NCBI RefSeq assembly: GCF_001439735.1
Contig: NZ_JYLN01000008.1
Coordinates: 62,001-126,000, forward strand
Reading direction: 5' to 3'
Origin: Pseudomonas paralactis
GTDB taxonomy: Bacteria; Pseudomonadota; Gammaproteobacteria; Pseudomonadales; Pseudomonadaceae
DNA: 64,000 bases
A program made the translations under genes and the position numbers. How positions within the stretch are numbered: the first letter of the stretch is position 1; each line of letters begins with the position of its first letter. The notes below the pieces were generated by a model. The model made no database searches. It worked only from the letters and a program-made list of their open reading frames with translations, and was not told where the DNA came from. Of the stretch, positions 8,584-17,818 are shown piece after piece.

Positions 8584-9375
8584 ATGTCGCTTGACCTTCA
8601 AAGCCTGGCCTGGCACCGATCGGTTGGCAAACTGATCATGCAGCTTGATCGACCAGAGTTCTGGAGCTCATTGATTCGCGTATTGAATGAATATGTGCAG
8701 ATCGACAATTGGGTTGTACTGGTTTTCGGCGATCACGCCGTGCGGGTGATCAGCCTGCCGGAGGTGGCAGACAGCGAAGAAGTCGATGCTTTTATTCATC
8801 GGTATGTGAAGGGCCTTTATCTGCTGGACCCGTTTTATATCGCCAATCGGGAAAACCCGCAGAGCGGGTTCTTCCATCTGCTCGATATTGCGCCGGAGCA
8901 CTTTCTTGAAACCGAGTACTACCAGCAATATTTCGCGCAATACATCTCGGTTGATGAGGCGCAATACAACGTGCAACTCGATGCCGACAGAACGCTGTGC
9001 ATGTCGTTTGGCAGTAACCTGCGCTTCACACAGGCGCAAGTCACGCTACTGGACATGATCAAGCCGTGGGTGACGGCAATGATGCATCAACGCATGAGCT
9101 TTGAAATTGACCCGCAAAAGAATATCGCCGAGCCGGCCCCGTGGACTGAGGCGCTTACTCAGCTGGAGGCACACATAACGGCACGCGAGAAAGACGTACT
9201 GAAGTTGCTGCTCAGCGGTTTCTCCAACAAGGAAATCGCCGGGAAACTGTTGCTGTCGACGGAAACCATTAAAGTCCACCGCCGCAACCTCTACAGCAAG
9301 CTCAATATCAAATCGCAGTCCGAATTGTTTGCGCGGTTTTTTATGCAAAGACAGGAGGCCCATGCGACCACTTGA
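8584..9375 (+). CDS. LuxR-family transcriptional regulator
   Basis: 263 residues with a C-terminal LuxR/GerE helix-turn-helix (about residues 200-255: T-A-R-E-K-D-V-L-K-L-L-L, then N-K-E-I-A and S-T-E-T-I-K-V-H-R-R-N-L-Y-S-K-L). The N-terminal ~190 residues have no receiver domain and do not look like an acyl-homoserine-lactone pocket; no phospho-acceptor pattern is visible. AGGGG lies just upstream of ATG 8584. It is transcribed away from the polyamine-binding protein gene and may control it. A terminator at 9413-9447 follows. The ligand is unknown. Confidence 0.85.
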   Translation: MSLDLQSLAWHRSVGKLIMQLDRPEFWSSLIRVLNEYVQIDNWVVLVFGDHAVRVISLPEVADSEEVDAFIHRYVKGLYLLDPFYIANRENPQSGFFHLLDIAPEHFLETEYYQQYFAQYISVDEAQYNVQLDADRTLCMSFGSNLRFTQAQVTLLDMIKPWVTAMMHQRMSFEIDPQKNIAEPAPWTEALTQLEAHITAREKDVLKLLLSGFSNKEIAGKLLLSTETIKVHRRNLYSKLNIKSQSELFARFFMQRQEAHATT

Positions 9376-9412
9376 ATGGAAAGTGCGCCAGCCGAATAAA
9401 TTCAGCACACAC

Positions 9413-9447
9413 AAAAACGCCGATCATTGCTGATCGGCGTTTTCGTT
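9413..9447. terminator. Bidirectional terminator between luxR-type gene and tRNA operon
   Basis: Perfect hairpin AACGCCGATC / GATCGGCGTT with a six-base loop, A-rich on the left and T-rich on the right. It can stop the LuxR gene from the left and the tRNA operon from the right. Confidence 0.85.
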
Positions 9448-9452
9448 AAATA

Positions 9453-9528
<76 letters not shown>

Positions 9529-9531
9529 AAA

Positions 9532-9607
9532 TGGCGTCCCCTAGGGGACTCGAACCCCTGTTACCGCCGTGAAAGGGCGGTGTCCTAGGCCACTAGACGA
9601 AGGGGAC
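9532..9607 (-). tRNA. tRNA-Glu (TTC), copy 2 of operon
   Basis: A 76-nt tRNA with encoded CCA. Acceptor GTCCCCT pairs with AGGGGAC, the anticodon loop is CTTTCAC (TTC), and the T arm has GGTTCGAGTCC. It is three bases upstream of the tRNA-Gly in the transcript. Confidence 0.97.
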
Positions 9608-9712
9608 ACGCTACTGAAACACATGGTGTGTATTTCAGTGCCCAGAGGCCTTGTCCGAAGACTTGGTCCTGGTTTCACTCAATGCCGCCCGAGGGCCACA
9701 CTGCTTGTAAAT

Positions 9713-9788
<76 letters not shown>

Positions 9789-9791
9789 ATA

Positions 9792-9867
9792 TGGCGTCCC
9801 CTAGGGGACTCGAACCCCTGTTACCGCCGTGAAAGGGCGGTGTCCTAGGCCACTAGACGAAGGGGAC
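9792..9867 (-). tRNA. tRNA-Glu (TTC), copy 1 of operon
   Basis: First tRNA of the operon, identical in pattern to the copy at 9532-9607 (TTC anticodon, encoded CCA). The operon promoter lies about 60 bases upstream at 9930-9958. Confidence 0.97.
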
Positions 9868-9929
9868 ACACGTACAACATTCACTCCCTACCGCGTTTCG
9901 CTGTGTGCTTTACGCTGTAAGTGGCGCGC

Positions 9930-9958
9930 ATTCTATGGATGGATTGAAAGGTCGTCAA
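9930..9958 (-). promoter_or_regulatory. Sigma70 promoter of the tRNA operon
   Basis: On the minus strand TTGACG (9958-9953) is followed after exactly 17 bases by TAGAAT (9935-9930), then GCGCGCC. That is a near-consensus sigma70 promoter with a GC-rich discriminator, as usual for stable-RNA genes under stringent control. Bases 9960-10227 hold no gene; I see nothing else there except an AT-rich stretch at 9966-9985. Confidence 0.85.
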
Positions 9959-10227
9959 CCCCCAAGGATAAATTTATTTAAATCAATGACTTCGCCATGG
10001 TTTACCGGCCCGTGCAGGCATTGTCGCCGCTGGAGCCTTGGCGCCTATATTCTGGCGTTCGACAAGGCGTTATAGTCTGCCTGGGTAAATGATGGCAATG
10101 TGCATCCATTCACGGATGCGCTTGCCTATATAGAAGCAACTACCTGGGCAACTGGTCGATCGGTCCTATCCGCCGGGTGCCCCAGTCACTACACTCCACA
10201 GCAATCCCTATAAAAGAGGTCACACCG

Positions 10228-10998
10228 GTGACACCACTCATGATCACCCTGCTGGTAATAGCCGGGATCGTAATACTGATCGCCATTGGCTACATGAACC
10301 ACGTGGTGGAAAACAACAAGCTGGAAAAGAAGCGCACCGAGATCGAGCTTAACGATCGGCTGCGTCGCTGCGGTGAAATCACCGAGACCTTCCCCGGCCA
10401 ACTGATGACCCCGGCGCTCAAACTGTTGCTGGCCCGCCTTGAGCTGAACGTCAACCAGCGTCTGTTGAACCTTAACAAGTCCAGTGCGCCAATCAAGGCA
10501 CGCATCAGCGAGCTGAATGCGCTGATTGCTCAAGGCGAATCGATCCCGGTGGCCAACCCACCAGCACCGATCCAGACCGAAGCCAAGGCCAAGGATGTAC
10601 GCTTTTTGCTCGAAGCCCTGCACGGCCAAGTCACCCGCGCAGCCCAGGACGGTTTCCTGCCAACCAATGAAGCCAAGCACTGGATCAAGGAAATCCGTCA
10701 TATCCTGGTGCTGCTGCATATCGAGTTCTTCAACAACCTCGGCCAACACGCCCTGCTGCAAGGCCAACCCGGCCAGGCACGCCTGGCGTTCGAACGCGGC
10801 GTGCAGTACTTGCGCAAACAACCGGAGCCGGTGCTCTACAGCGCACAGTTGCAACTGCTGGAGTCACAACTGGCCCGCGCCAACTCCACGGTGTTGACCA
10901 ACAGCCAGCCGGCAGAAGACGAAGTCAACGAGCTCACTGAAGGCTTGAAGGTCGTCGACGCCGATGCCGAGTGGAAAAAGAAAGCTATCTACGACTGA
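10228..10998 (+). CDS. Membrane-anchored protein of unknown function
   Basis: About 256 residues from GTG 10228, chosen because AGAGG lies seven to eight bases upstream; the frame is open back to GTG 10177, but that start has no Shine-Dalgarno. One N-terminal transmembrane helix (MITLLVIAGIVILIAIGYM) is followed by a helical, charged cytoplasmic domain rich in Leu, Arg and Gln (N-K-L-E-K-K-R-T-E-I-E-L). A segment around residues 185-215 (F-N-N-L-G-Q-H-A-L-L-Q-G-Q-P-G-Q-A-R-L-A-F) looks like a TPR-type helical pair. Pseudomonads have conserved proteins of this form, but I cannot assign a role. It is flanked by the tRNA operon and an alpha/beta hydrolase. Confidence 0.8.
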   Translation: MTPLMITLLVIAGIVILIAIGYMNHVVENNKLEKKRTEIELNDRLRRCGEITETFPGQLMTPALKLLLARLELNVNQRLLNLNKSSAPIKARISELNALIAQGESIPVANPPAPIQTEAKAKDVRFLLEALHGQVTRAAQDGFLPTNEAKHWIKEIRHILVLLHIEFFNNLGQHALLQGQPGQARLAFERGVQYLRKQPEPVLYSAQLQLLESQLARANSTVLTNSQPAEDEVNELTEGLKVVDADAEWKKKAIYD

Positions 10999-11133
10999 CA
11001 GGCCAGATAATAACGTCGGAGGGGTGTCAGTTGGATGGCACCCTCACACCATATGCCATCACTTTGCATCTATCCCCCCGCCCCCGACTAGCGTAAAAAA
11101 GTGCCCCTCACTCCGTGAAGTTAGAGGCCTGCT

Positions 11134-11946
11134 ATGCCTGTTGCCATGATTGATGGACAACCGCTGCACTACCTTGACCAGGGCAGTGGCCCGGTCGTAT
11201 TGCTCGGCTCAAGTTACCTGTGGGCCCACGACATGTGGACGCCGCAGATTGAAGCGCTGTCGCAGCAATACCGCGTAATCGTCCCCGAGCTGTGGGGCCA
11301 TGGCGAATCGGGCACGTTACCCACGCAAACCCGGTCCCTGGATGATCTGGCGCGCCAGGCCCTGGCGCTGCTGAATCACCTGGACATCGCGCAGATCAAC
11401 CTGGCGGGCCTTTCGGTCGGTGGCATGTGGGGCGCGCGCCTGGCACTGCTGGCGCCCGAGCGCATCAACAGCATGGTGCTGATGGACACCTACCTCGGTG
11501 CCGAACCCGAAGCAACGCGTCAGTACTACTTCTCGCTGTTCAAGATGATTGAAGACGCCGGCGCCATCCCTGAGCCATTGCTGGATGTAATCGCACCGAT
11601 CTTCTTTCGCCCGGGCATCGACCGTGAATCGGCGCTGTATCAGGATTTTCGCAGATCCCTGCAAGTTTTCCCCCGCGAACGTCTGCTCGACAGCATCGTC
11701 CCGCTGGGCCGCTTGATCTTCAGCCGCGAAGATATCCTCGAGCAATTGCCGCACCTGGACGCCGACACCACCCTGATAATGTGCGGCGAGCAAGACAAAC
11801 CCCGCCCCCCTGCCGAATCCGAGGAAATGGCCGGCCTGATTGGTTGCGACCTGATTCTGATCCCTGAGGCTGGGCATATCTCAAGCCGCGAAAACCCGGA
11901 CTTCGTCAACGAAGCGCTGCTGACATTCCTCGCCAACAACGCCTGA
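11134..11946 (+). CDS. Alpha/beta-fold hydrolase
   Basis: 270 residues with the typical hydrolase layout: an oxyanion-hole region near L-L-G-S-S-Y-L-W, the H-G-E-S-G block, the nucleophile elbow G-L-S-V-G-G (Ser at about residue 94), and C-terminal Asp (G-E-Q-D-K) and His (E-A-G-H-I-S) of the triad. No signal peptide, so cytoplasmic. The family includes esterases, lactonases and 3-oxoadipate enol-lactonase-like enzymes; the substrate is not deducible. AGAGG is well placed before ATG 11134. The chemoreceptor gene that follows is convergent. Confidence 0.88.
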   Translation: MPVAMIDGQPLHYLDQGSGPVVLLGSSYLWAHDMWTPQIEALSQQYRVIVPELWGHGESGTLPTQTRSLDDLARQALALLNHLDIAQINLAGLSVGGMWGARLALLAPERINSMVLMDTYLGAEPEATRQYYFSLFKMIEDAGAIPEPLLDVIAPIFFRPGIDRESALYQDFRRSLQVFPRERLLDSIVPLGRLIFSREDILEQLPHLDADTTLIMCGEQDKPRPPAESEEMAGLIGCDLILIPEAGHISSRENPDFVNEALLTFLANNA

Positions 11947-11982
11947 GCGACCTTCGCCTTGCTCGCCGCACCCCAGCGGCGA

Positions 11983-13950
11983 TCACAGGCGGAAATGCCC
12001 CACCATCCCCTTAAGTTCCACGCCCAACTGCGCCAGCTGAACGCTGGATGCGGCATTGCCTTGCATACTCAGGGCCGAATGATCGGCACTCGCCCGAATA
12101 CTGGTGACGCTACGGTTGATCTCTTCGGCCACCGAGCTTTGTTGCTCGGCGGCGGCGGCGATCTGTTGGTTCATTTGCTGGATCAGTGACACGGCGGCCG
12201 CAATGCTGCCCAAGGCACTTTCGGTTTGCAGGGCATCACCGACCGCCAGCTTCACCAATTCGCCACTTTGCTGGATCTGCTGTACCGATGACTGCGCCGC
12301 ACTGCGCAAGGTGCTGACCAGCCGTTCAATTTCCTCGGTCGATTGCTGGGTGCGCTTGGCCAGGGCCCGTACCTCGTCGGCCACCACGGCAAAGCCACGC
12401 CCTTGCTCACCGGCACGGGCCGCTTCGATGGCAGCGTTCAAGGCCAGCAGATTGGTCTGCTCGGCCACGCTATTAATTACGCTCAGCACAGTGCCTATGT
12501 GCTGAATCTCTGCGCTGAGGCTTTCGATACTCGCGCTGGCACTGTTGCTCGATGTCGCCAGCAACTCGATACGCTGCAAACTCATGCGCACCACCTGCTG
12601 GCCGCTGTCGACCTTGGCGTCCGCCGTCTGTGCAGCTTGCGCGGCCTGCTCGGCATTGCGCGCCACATCGTGCACGGTGGCTGTCATCTGATTCATCGCC
12701 GTGGCGACCTGTTCGGTTTCTTCCTTTTGGCTGCTGACCTCGTGGTTGGTCTGCTCGGTAACGCTGGACAGCGAATGCGCGGAACTGGCCAGTTGTTCGA
12801 TGCCAGCCTGCAACCCGCTGACCATCTGGCTCAGACCGCTGCTCATCTGCTGCATGGCTTGCATCAATTGGCCAATTTCATCACGACGGCTGACCTCCAT
12901 GCGCCCGCTCAGGTCACCCGAGGCAATCTGCTGGGCCACGGCGATCACGCTGCGCAACGGCGCAACGATTAACCGGGTAATCAGCCACGCAGCAATCAAG
13001 CCCACCAGCAACGCCAAGGCCGAAGAACCGATGATCAACCACGTGCTGTGCTGCAACTGCGCCTGCATGGACTGGTCTTCGGCGGCGTACGCCTGATTGA
13101 CGCGGCTGACCACTTGCTCGGCGCGGTCATGCAGTTGCGTGTAAACCAGCTTTTCCTGGGCCAGCAGCCCGGTGTATTCGCCGAGTTTTTCACTGAATGA
13201 GGCGATATGCCCGCCGACTTCGTTGAGTACAGTCTGGTAGCCCGCGTCCTTGACGCTGGTTTTGAGCTTCTCGACTTCGGCCAAGGCCTGGTCGGCCTGC
13301 TCGATCTTGCCCTGGCCGACATCCTCTGCCTCAGCCTTGCGGCTTTGATCCAGGCGTACCCGCGCCTCGTTCATGGCTTGCAGCATCAAGCGTGACACCT
13401 GGCTGACCTGCCCCGCCTGCTCGATAAACTCGGCGCCCTCCTTGCCCTGGCTTTCCTTGAGGCCATAAGCGCCGTCGTCGGCGAGGCCGGCCTGCAACAC
13501 GTCCAGGTTATTCGCCACGCTGGACACCGACCAACTGGCCATTTCCAGCGCCAGGTCTTTAGCCTGGGTCAAGTCGACGAACTCATCGAACGCTTTGCGA
13601 TAGGCGATCAACGCTTGCTCAACATCGCTCATCACCCGCTCGTTGGTGGCGGACCGCGCCTTGAGGCTGATGGCCTGGGCCAGCAACGCCTCAACACTGC
13701 CATGCAGGGCGTCAACGGCCTTGGGGTCGGCGTGCAACGCGTAGTTCTGTTCGATCACGCGCACATTGAGCAACTCGCTATTGAGCGAAGACATCTGCTT
13801 GAGGCCATCAAAACGCTGGCCGACGGTGTGCAGGGACCCCACACCGATCGCCGCCACCAGGGCCGTCAGCAGGAGCACCAGGGTAAAACCCAAGCCCAGT
13901 TTTATTGCCATACCAAGGTTGGCGAATCGTCGTTGCACGCCCCAAATCAT
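11983..13950 (-). CDS. Methyl-accepting chemotaxis protein with long (HBM-like) sensor
   Basis: 655 residues from ATG 13950 (GAGG ten bases upstream; the in-frame ATG at 13983 is less well placed). Order: TM1 at about residues 18-40, a ~260-residue all-helical periplasmic domain, TM2 (W-L-I-I-G-S-S-A-L-A-L-L-V-G-L), HAMP, then a long cytoplasmic coiled coil with the invariant hairpin tip E-Q-T-N-L-L-A-L-N-A-A-I-E-A-A-R-A-G. The periplasmic length fits the helical bimodular (HBM) class, whose known ligands include TCA intermediates and polyamines. There is no C-terminal CheR-binding pentapeptide. It signals to CheA/CheW to steer flagellar motion. The ligand is not known. Confidence 0.92.
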   Translation of the reverse strand: MIWGVQRRFANLGMAIKLGLGFTLVLLLTALVAAIGVGSLHTVGQRFDGLKQMSSLNSELLNVRVIEQNYALHADPKAVDALHGSVEALLAQAISLKARSATNERVMSDVEQALIAYRKAFDEFVDLTQAKDLALEMASWSVSSVANNLDVLQAGLADDGAYGLKESQGKEGAEFIEQAGQVSQVSRLMLQAMNEARVRLDQSRKAEAEDVGQGKIEQADQALAEVEKLKTSVKDAGYQTVLNEVGGHIASFSEKLGEYTGLLAQEKLVYTQLHDRAEQVVSRVNQAYAAEDQSMQAQLQHSTWLIIGSSALALLVGLIAAWLITRLIVAPLRSVIAVAQQIASGDLSGRMEVSRRDEIGQLMQAMQQMSSGLSQMVSGLQAGIEQLASSAHSLSSVTEQTNHEVSSQKEETEQVATAMNQMTATVHDVARNAEQAAQAAQTADAKVDSGQQVVRMSLQRIELLATSSNSASASIESLSAEIQHIGTVLSVINSVAEQTNLLALNAAIEAARAGEQGRGFAVVADEVRALAKRTQQSTEEIERLVSTLRSAAQSSVQQIQQSGELVKLAVGDALQTESALGSIAAAVSLIQQMNQQIAAAAEQQSSVAEEINRSVTSIRASADHSALSMQGNAASSVQLAQLGVELKGMVGHFRL

Positions 13951-14063
13951 TGCACTTGATCCTCTTGCAATGGCAGCTGCCATAAGCCAGGTTTACCAGC
14001 AGCGAGAGTGGCAACCCCGGGGCACTGAGCACAAGCCGCTGGCGCTGCAATAATGGCAAAAAG

Positions 14064-15476
14064 CTACATGCTCGTCGTTTTCAGAATGGTCGAGGTCGAT
14101 CTGGTCGGCCCCATAGCACGGAACAACGCCAATGCACGCTGATCCGCCGCATAGGCCACATTGATGCGCAGCCAGTCGCTACGCTCTGCGGTGGGGCTGA
14201 ACAGCGCCCCGGGCGACAGCAGCACGCCGAGCCGCCGCGCACAGGCCTGCAGCCGCAACGGATCCGGGATGCCCGGTCGCGCCCACAGGAACATACCCCC
14301 TGCCGGAACGGCAAAGACCTGCCACTCTTCATCCTCCAGCACCTGCAAAGTTGCAGCCATCTGCGCATTCAGGTGCTTGCGCAGGCGCTGCACCCACTTA
14401 CGGTAAGTGCCGTTGCTCAACAACGTTGCCACCATGGCTTCGGCAAAGCGCGAGGTTCCGATACCGGTCAGGGTCTTGAGATGAGCCAATTGTTCAATGA
14501 GCGTGGCACTGGCGCAGAGGTAGCCCACGCGCAGGGCGCTGCTCAGGGTCTTGGAAAAACTCGACACATAGATCACTCGGTCATCGTGGTCCAGCGCCGA
14601 CAAGCGCGTACAACTGGCATGTTGCAGGTCGCCGTACACATCCTCTTCGATGATCAGGAAATCCCGCTCGCGCGCCAGTTCCAATAACCGCTGCGCCACC
14701 GTACGGCACAGGCTGGTGCCGGTAGGGTTGTGATACAGGCTATTGATGAACAGGCACTTGGGCCGATGGGTTTGCAGCAGCCCTTCCAAGGCAGGAAGAT
14801 CCGGGCCGCCACGGGCGCGCGGGACCTCCAGCAGCGTGACACCTTGAAAGGCCAGCTGGCGATAGAGGTTGCCATACCCGGGTGTCTCGACCACCACCTC
14901 ATCACCGGCCTTGAGCAAGGTGCGTATCAGCAAGTCCTGGGCATGGCTGGCACCGTGGGTGGTGAGAATACAGTCCAGGCTGGTGGTTACGTGAATCTGG
15001 GTCAGACGCTTGAGCAGTTGCTCGCGCAGGACCGGCAGCCCCAGGGGCGTACTGTAGTTGAACAAGGCCCCGGTGTCGGTACGACTGATTTCGCGGATTG
15101 CATAGCTGATGTCATCGCTTTCGCGCCAGTCGTCCGGCAGCCAGCCACACCCCAGTTTCAACTCGCCGATGGGACTGTCGGTAAAAGAACCCCATCCCTG
15201 CTCCGCGCCTTCATACCAGTGGCGTTCATGGGTAACCGCAGGTTGCGCCACCACGAACCCCGAGCCGTGCCTGGTGGCCAGCAGCCCCTGGGCCACCAAC
15301 CGCTCGAACGCCTCAATCACGCTGGACTGGCTCAGCAGGTTGTCGAGGGCCAATTGCCGAATGGACGGCAAGCGCGTTCCGGGGCTCACCCCTTCCTTGC
15401 GAATCCAATGCGCCACCGCGCTGACGATTTGCTGAACAACCGGTACCAGGGCCTGTCGATCGATCCCTAAATCCAT
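14064..15476 (-). CDS. MocR-family regulator / PLP-dependent aminotransferase-like protein
   Basis: About 470 residues. The start is taken at ATG 15476 (MDLGIDRQALVP), where GntR homology begins; upstream codons add only a non-conserved tail. N-terminal GntR winged helix (R-L-P-S-I-R-Q-L-A, then S-V-I-E-A-F-E-R-L and the H-G-S-G-F wing) followed by an aminotransferase fold with E-E-D-V-Y-G-D and the PLP-lysine region Y-V-S-S-F-S-K-T-L. This is the second MocR protein in the window and is clearly a different subgroup from the one at 5.3 kb. Its target is unclear; the nearest gene upstream, an SDR, runs in the same direction with a 200-base gap that holds only AT-rich sequence. Confidence 0.88.
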   Translation of the reverse strand: MDLGIDRQALVPVVQQIVSAVAHWIRKEGVSPGTRLPSIRQLALDNLLSQSSVIEAFERLVAQGLLATRHGSGFVVAQPAVTHERHWYEGAEQGWGSFTDSPIGELKLGCGWLPDDWRESDDISYAIREISRTDTGALFNYSTPLGLPVLREQLLKRLTQIHVTTSLDCILTTHGASHAQDLLIRTLLKAGDEVVVETPGYGNLYRQLAFQGVTLLEVPRARGGPDLPALEGLLQTHRPKCLFINSLYHNPTGTSLCRTVAQRLLELARERDFLIIEEDVYGDLQHASCTRLSALDHDDRVIYVSSFSKTLSSALRVGYLCASATLIEQLAHLKTLTGIGTSRFAEAMVATLLSNGTYRKWVQRLRKHLNAQMAATLQVLEDEEWQVFAVPAGGMFLWARPGIPDPLRLQACARRLGVLLSPGALFSPTAERSDWLRINVAYAADQRALALFRAMGPTRSTSTILKTTSM

Positions 15477-15675
15477 GAGCCACTCACTTGAACTGTCTGT
15501 TAACCCAAAACAGTTAAGCACAGAAGCTCGCCAAAACCGGCCACCAAGATTTATTAAAGTATTGATTTTATTAGATTATTTACCTACTGATACATATTCG
15601 GGCAAGGCCCACTGCCCGCTATGGAAACGCCCCACAGCACCTCGCCCTGTTTCGAACACTGTGGCACTCGCCTTC

Positions 15676-16437
15676 CTAGATCGCCGTCGCGCCGCCATCC
15701 ACCGCCAGGGACTGGCCAGTGGTAAAGGCGGCACCATCACTGCACAGGTACAACACGGCGCTGGCGACCTCCTCAACCTTGCCGATGCGCCCGACCGGAT
15801 GCATGGCCGCCGCAAATTCGGCTTTGCGCGGGTCGGCCTCGTAGGCGCGGCGAAACATGTCGGTATCGATCACTGCCGGGCAAACCGCGTTCACGCGGAT
15901 CTTCTTTTTCGCATATTCGATGGCTGCCGACTTGGTCAGGCCGATCACGGCGTGTTTGGACGCCGCATAGATGCTCATCTTCGGTGCCGCCCCCAGCCCG
16001 GCCACCGATGCCGTGTTGACGATCGCTCCGCCGCCCTGGGCCAACAACAACGGCAACTGATACTTCATGCACAACCATACGCCTTTGACGTTAACCCCCA
16101 TGATCGCATCGAACTCATCCAGGCTGCCGTCGGCCAGCTTGCCTTTCTCGATCTCAATCCCGGCGTTGTTGAAGGCATAGTCCAGTCGTCCATAGGTGGC
16201 GACCGTCTGCGCCATCAATTGCTGCACGTCCGTTTCGAGCGTGACGTTGCACCGCACAAACACCCCTTCGCCACCGGCCTGCCGGATCAGTGCGACAGTG
16301 CCCTCGCCCCCCGCCACGTCGAGGTCGGCAACGACCACCTTCAAGCCTTCGGCCGCGAACGCCAGCGCAGTGGCGCGACCAATACCCGCAGCGGCGCCGG
16401 TTACCAGGGCGACCTGGCCAGAAAATGTCATGCTCAT
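15676..16437 (-). CDS. Short-chain dehydrogenase/reductase
   Basis: 253-residue classical SDR. Features: T-G-A-A-A-G-I-G-R dinucleotide loop near the N-terminus, acidic V-A-D-L-D after beta2 (suggesting NAD preference), N-N-A-G, the catalytic Ser in N-T-A-S-V-A-G, and Y-A-A-S-K (Tyr/Lys pair). The C-terminal G-Q-S-L-A-V-D-G-G-A is typical. Start ATG 16437 has AGGA eight bases upstream. Likely a cytoplasmic oxidoreductase acting on a small alcohol or ketone; the substrate is unknown. Confidence 0.9.
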   Translation of the reverse strand: MSMTFSGQVALVTGAAAGIGRATALAFAAEGLKVVVADLDVAGGEGTVALIRQAGGEGVFVRCNVTLETDVQQLMAQTVATYGRLDYAFNNAGIEIEKGKLADGSLDEFDAIMGVNVKGVWLCMKYQLPLLLAQGGGAIVNTASVAGLGAAPKMSIYAASKHAVIGLTKSAAIEYAKKKIRVNAVCPAVIDTDMFRRAYEADPRKAEFAAAMHPVGRIGKVEEVASAVLYLCSDGAAFTTGQSLAVDGGATAI

Positions 16438-16609
16438 GGGAATTGTCCTGTGGGAGTAGTAGCGGTGGCGCGAGTCTAGTCAACGCGGGGAGTAACGCGT
16501 CATCACTATCAGGAGGCCGGTTGGCGCTGCATGAATCGCAGTGATAAGCCTACCCGGCAGATTATCAGCGACGCCTATCGACGGGCATTCGCCTCCCACG
16601 GATAACCTT

Positions 16610-16630
16610 GCCCTTCGGTTACTGAAGGGC
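16610..16630 (+). promoter_or_regulatory. Hairpin overlapping the likely ribosome-binding site
   Basis: Perfect 7-bp stem GCCCTTC / GAAGGGC with a 7-base loop, ending nine bases before ATG 16639. Its right arm is the only good Shine-Dalgarno for that ATG, so folding could hide the site. It could instead be a weak terminator; it has no T run. Confidence 0.45.
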
Positions 16631-16665
16631 TATCACTCATGATTCATTTCCAACGAGTCCTTGCC

Positions 16666-17673
16666 ATGACCGCCCAGACCAACCGCCAATTCCTGCTCGC
16701 CAAACGCCCGGTCGGTGCGGCCACGCGAGAAACCTTCACCTACCAGGAAGTGCCGGTGGGTACGCCTGCCGACGGCCAGGTGCTGGTGCGCAATGAATAC
16801 CTGTCCCTCGACCCGGCCATGCGTGGCTGGATGAATGAGGGCAAATCCTACATCCCGCCGGTGGGCATCGGCGAAGTGATGCGGGCGCTGGGCGTAGGCA
16901 AAGTGATCGCCTCGAACCATCCAAGCTTTGCAGTGGGGGACTACGTAAATGGCGCCCTGGGCGTACAGGATTATTTCCTCGGCGAGCCCCGTGGTTTTTA
17001 CAAGGTCGATCCCAAGCTTGCGCCCCTGCCGCGTTACCTTTCAGCCTTGGGCATGACCGGCATGACGGCTTACTTCGCCCTGCTGGAGACCGGTGCGCCG
17101 AAAGCCGGTGACACCGTGGTCATTTCCGGCGCCGCGGGTGCCGTGGGCAGCATCGCCGGGCAGATCGCCAAAATCAAAGGCTGCCGAGTGGTGGGGATTG
17201 CCGGCGGTGCCGACAAATGCAAGTTCTTGCTGGATGAGCTGGGCTTTGACGCCGCCATCGACTACAAAAGCGAAGACGTACCGGCCGCCCTCAAGCGCGA
17301 GTGCCCCAAGGGCGTGGACGTCTATTTCGATAACGTCGGCGGCGATATTCTCGACGCCGTGCTCAGCCGCCTGGCACTCAAAGCCCGTGTGGTGATTTGT
17401 GGTGCGATCAGCCAATACAACAACAAGGAAGCCGTCAAAGGCCCGGCCAACTACTTGTCGTTGCTGGTCAACCGCGCGCGCATGGAGGGGTTTGTGGTGA
17501 TGGACCACGCGGCAAACTTCGCGGCGGCCGGGCAGGAAATGGCCGGCTGGATGGCCCAGGGCAAGCTCAAGAGCAAGGAAGATATTGTCGAGGGGCTGGA
17601 GACATTCCCGGAGACACTGATGAAGCTGTTCAGCGGTGAGAACTTTGGAAAGCTGGTGCTAAAAGTCAGCTGA
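16666..17673 (+). CDS. NADP-dependent MDR oxidoreductase (CurA-like)
   Basis: Zinc-independent medium-chain reductase of the leukotriene B4 dehydrogenase / CurA type, 335 residues from ATG 16666 (MTAQTNRQFLLAKRP), the start that fits the family. ATG 16639 in the same frame has a better Shine-Dalgarno (GAAGGGC) and would add nine residues; this choice is open. Motifs: Y-L-S-L-D-P-A-M-R-G-W-M, G-M-T-G-M-T-A-Y-F, the nucleotide loop S-G-A-A-G-A-V-G-S, and F-D-N-V-G-G. These enzymes reduce the double bond of alpha,beta-unsaturated carbonyls with NADPH. Cytoplasmic. Monocistronic by context. Confidence 0.9.
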   Translation: MTAQTNRQFLLAKRPVGAATRETFTYQEVPVGTPADGQVLVRNEYLSLDPAMRGWMNEGKSYIPPVGIGEVMRALGVGKVIASNHPSFAVGDYVNGALGVQDYFLGEPRGFYKVDPKLAPLPRYLSALGMTGMTAYFALLETGAPKAGDTVVISGAAGAVGSIAGQIAKIKGCRVVGIAGGADKCKFLLDELGFDAAIDYKSEDVPAALKRECPKGVDVYFDNVGGDILDAVLSRLALKARVVICGAISQYNNKEAVKGPANYLSLLVNRARMEGFVVMDHAANFAAAGQEMAGWMAQGKLKSKEDIVEGLETFPETLMKLFSGENFGKLVLKVS

Positions 17674-17714
17674 CACGCCATAGCCCCAAATGTAGGGGGC
17701 AAGCCCAGGGCCAG

Positions 17715-17814
17715 CGTAGGAGCGAGCTTGCTCGCGAAAAGCTCACAGACGCCGCGCTCATTCAGGGAATACGCGTTATCGTTGACGTTTTTCGCGAGCA
17801 AGCTCGCTCCTACA
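17715..17814. repeat. REP doublet (GTAGGAGCGAGCTTGC type)
   Basis: Two inverted GTAGGAGCGAGCTTGCTCGC units around a ~45-base middle, between the convergent reductase and pyrF. It may double as a transcription stop or an mRNA stabiliser. Confidence 0.88.
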
Positions 17815-17818
17815 GGTA

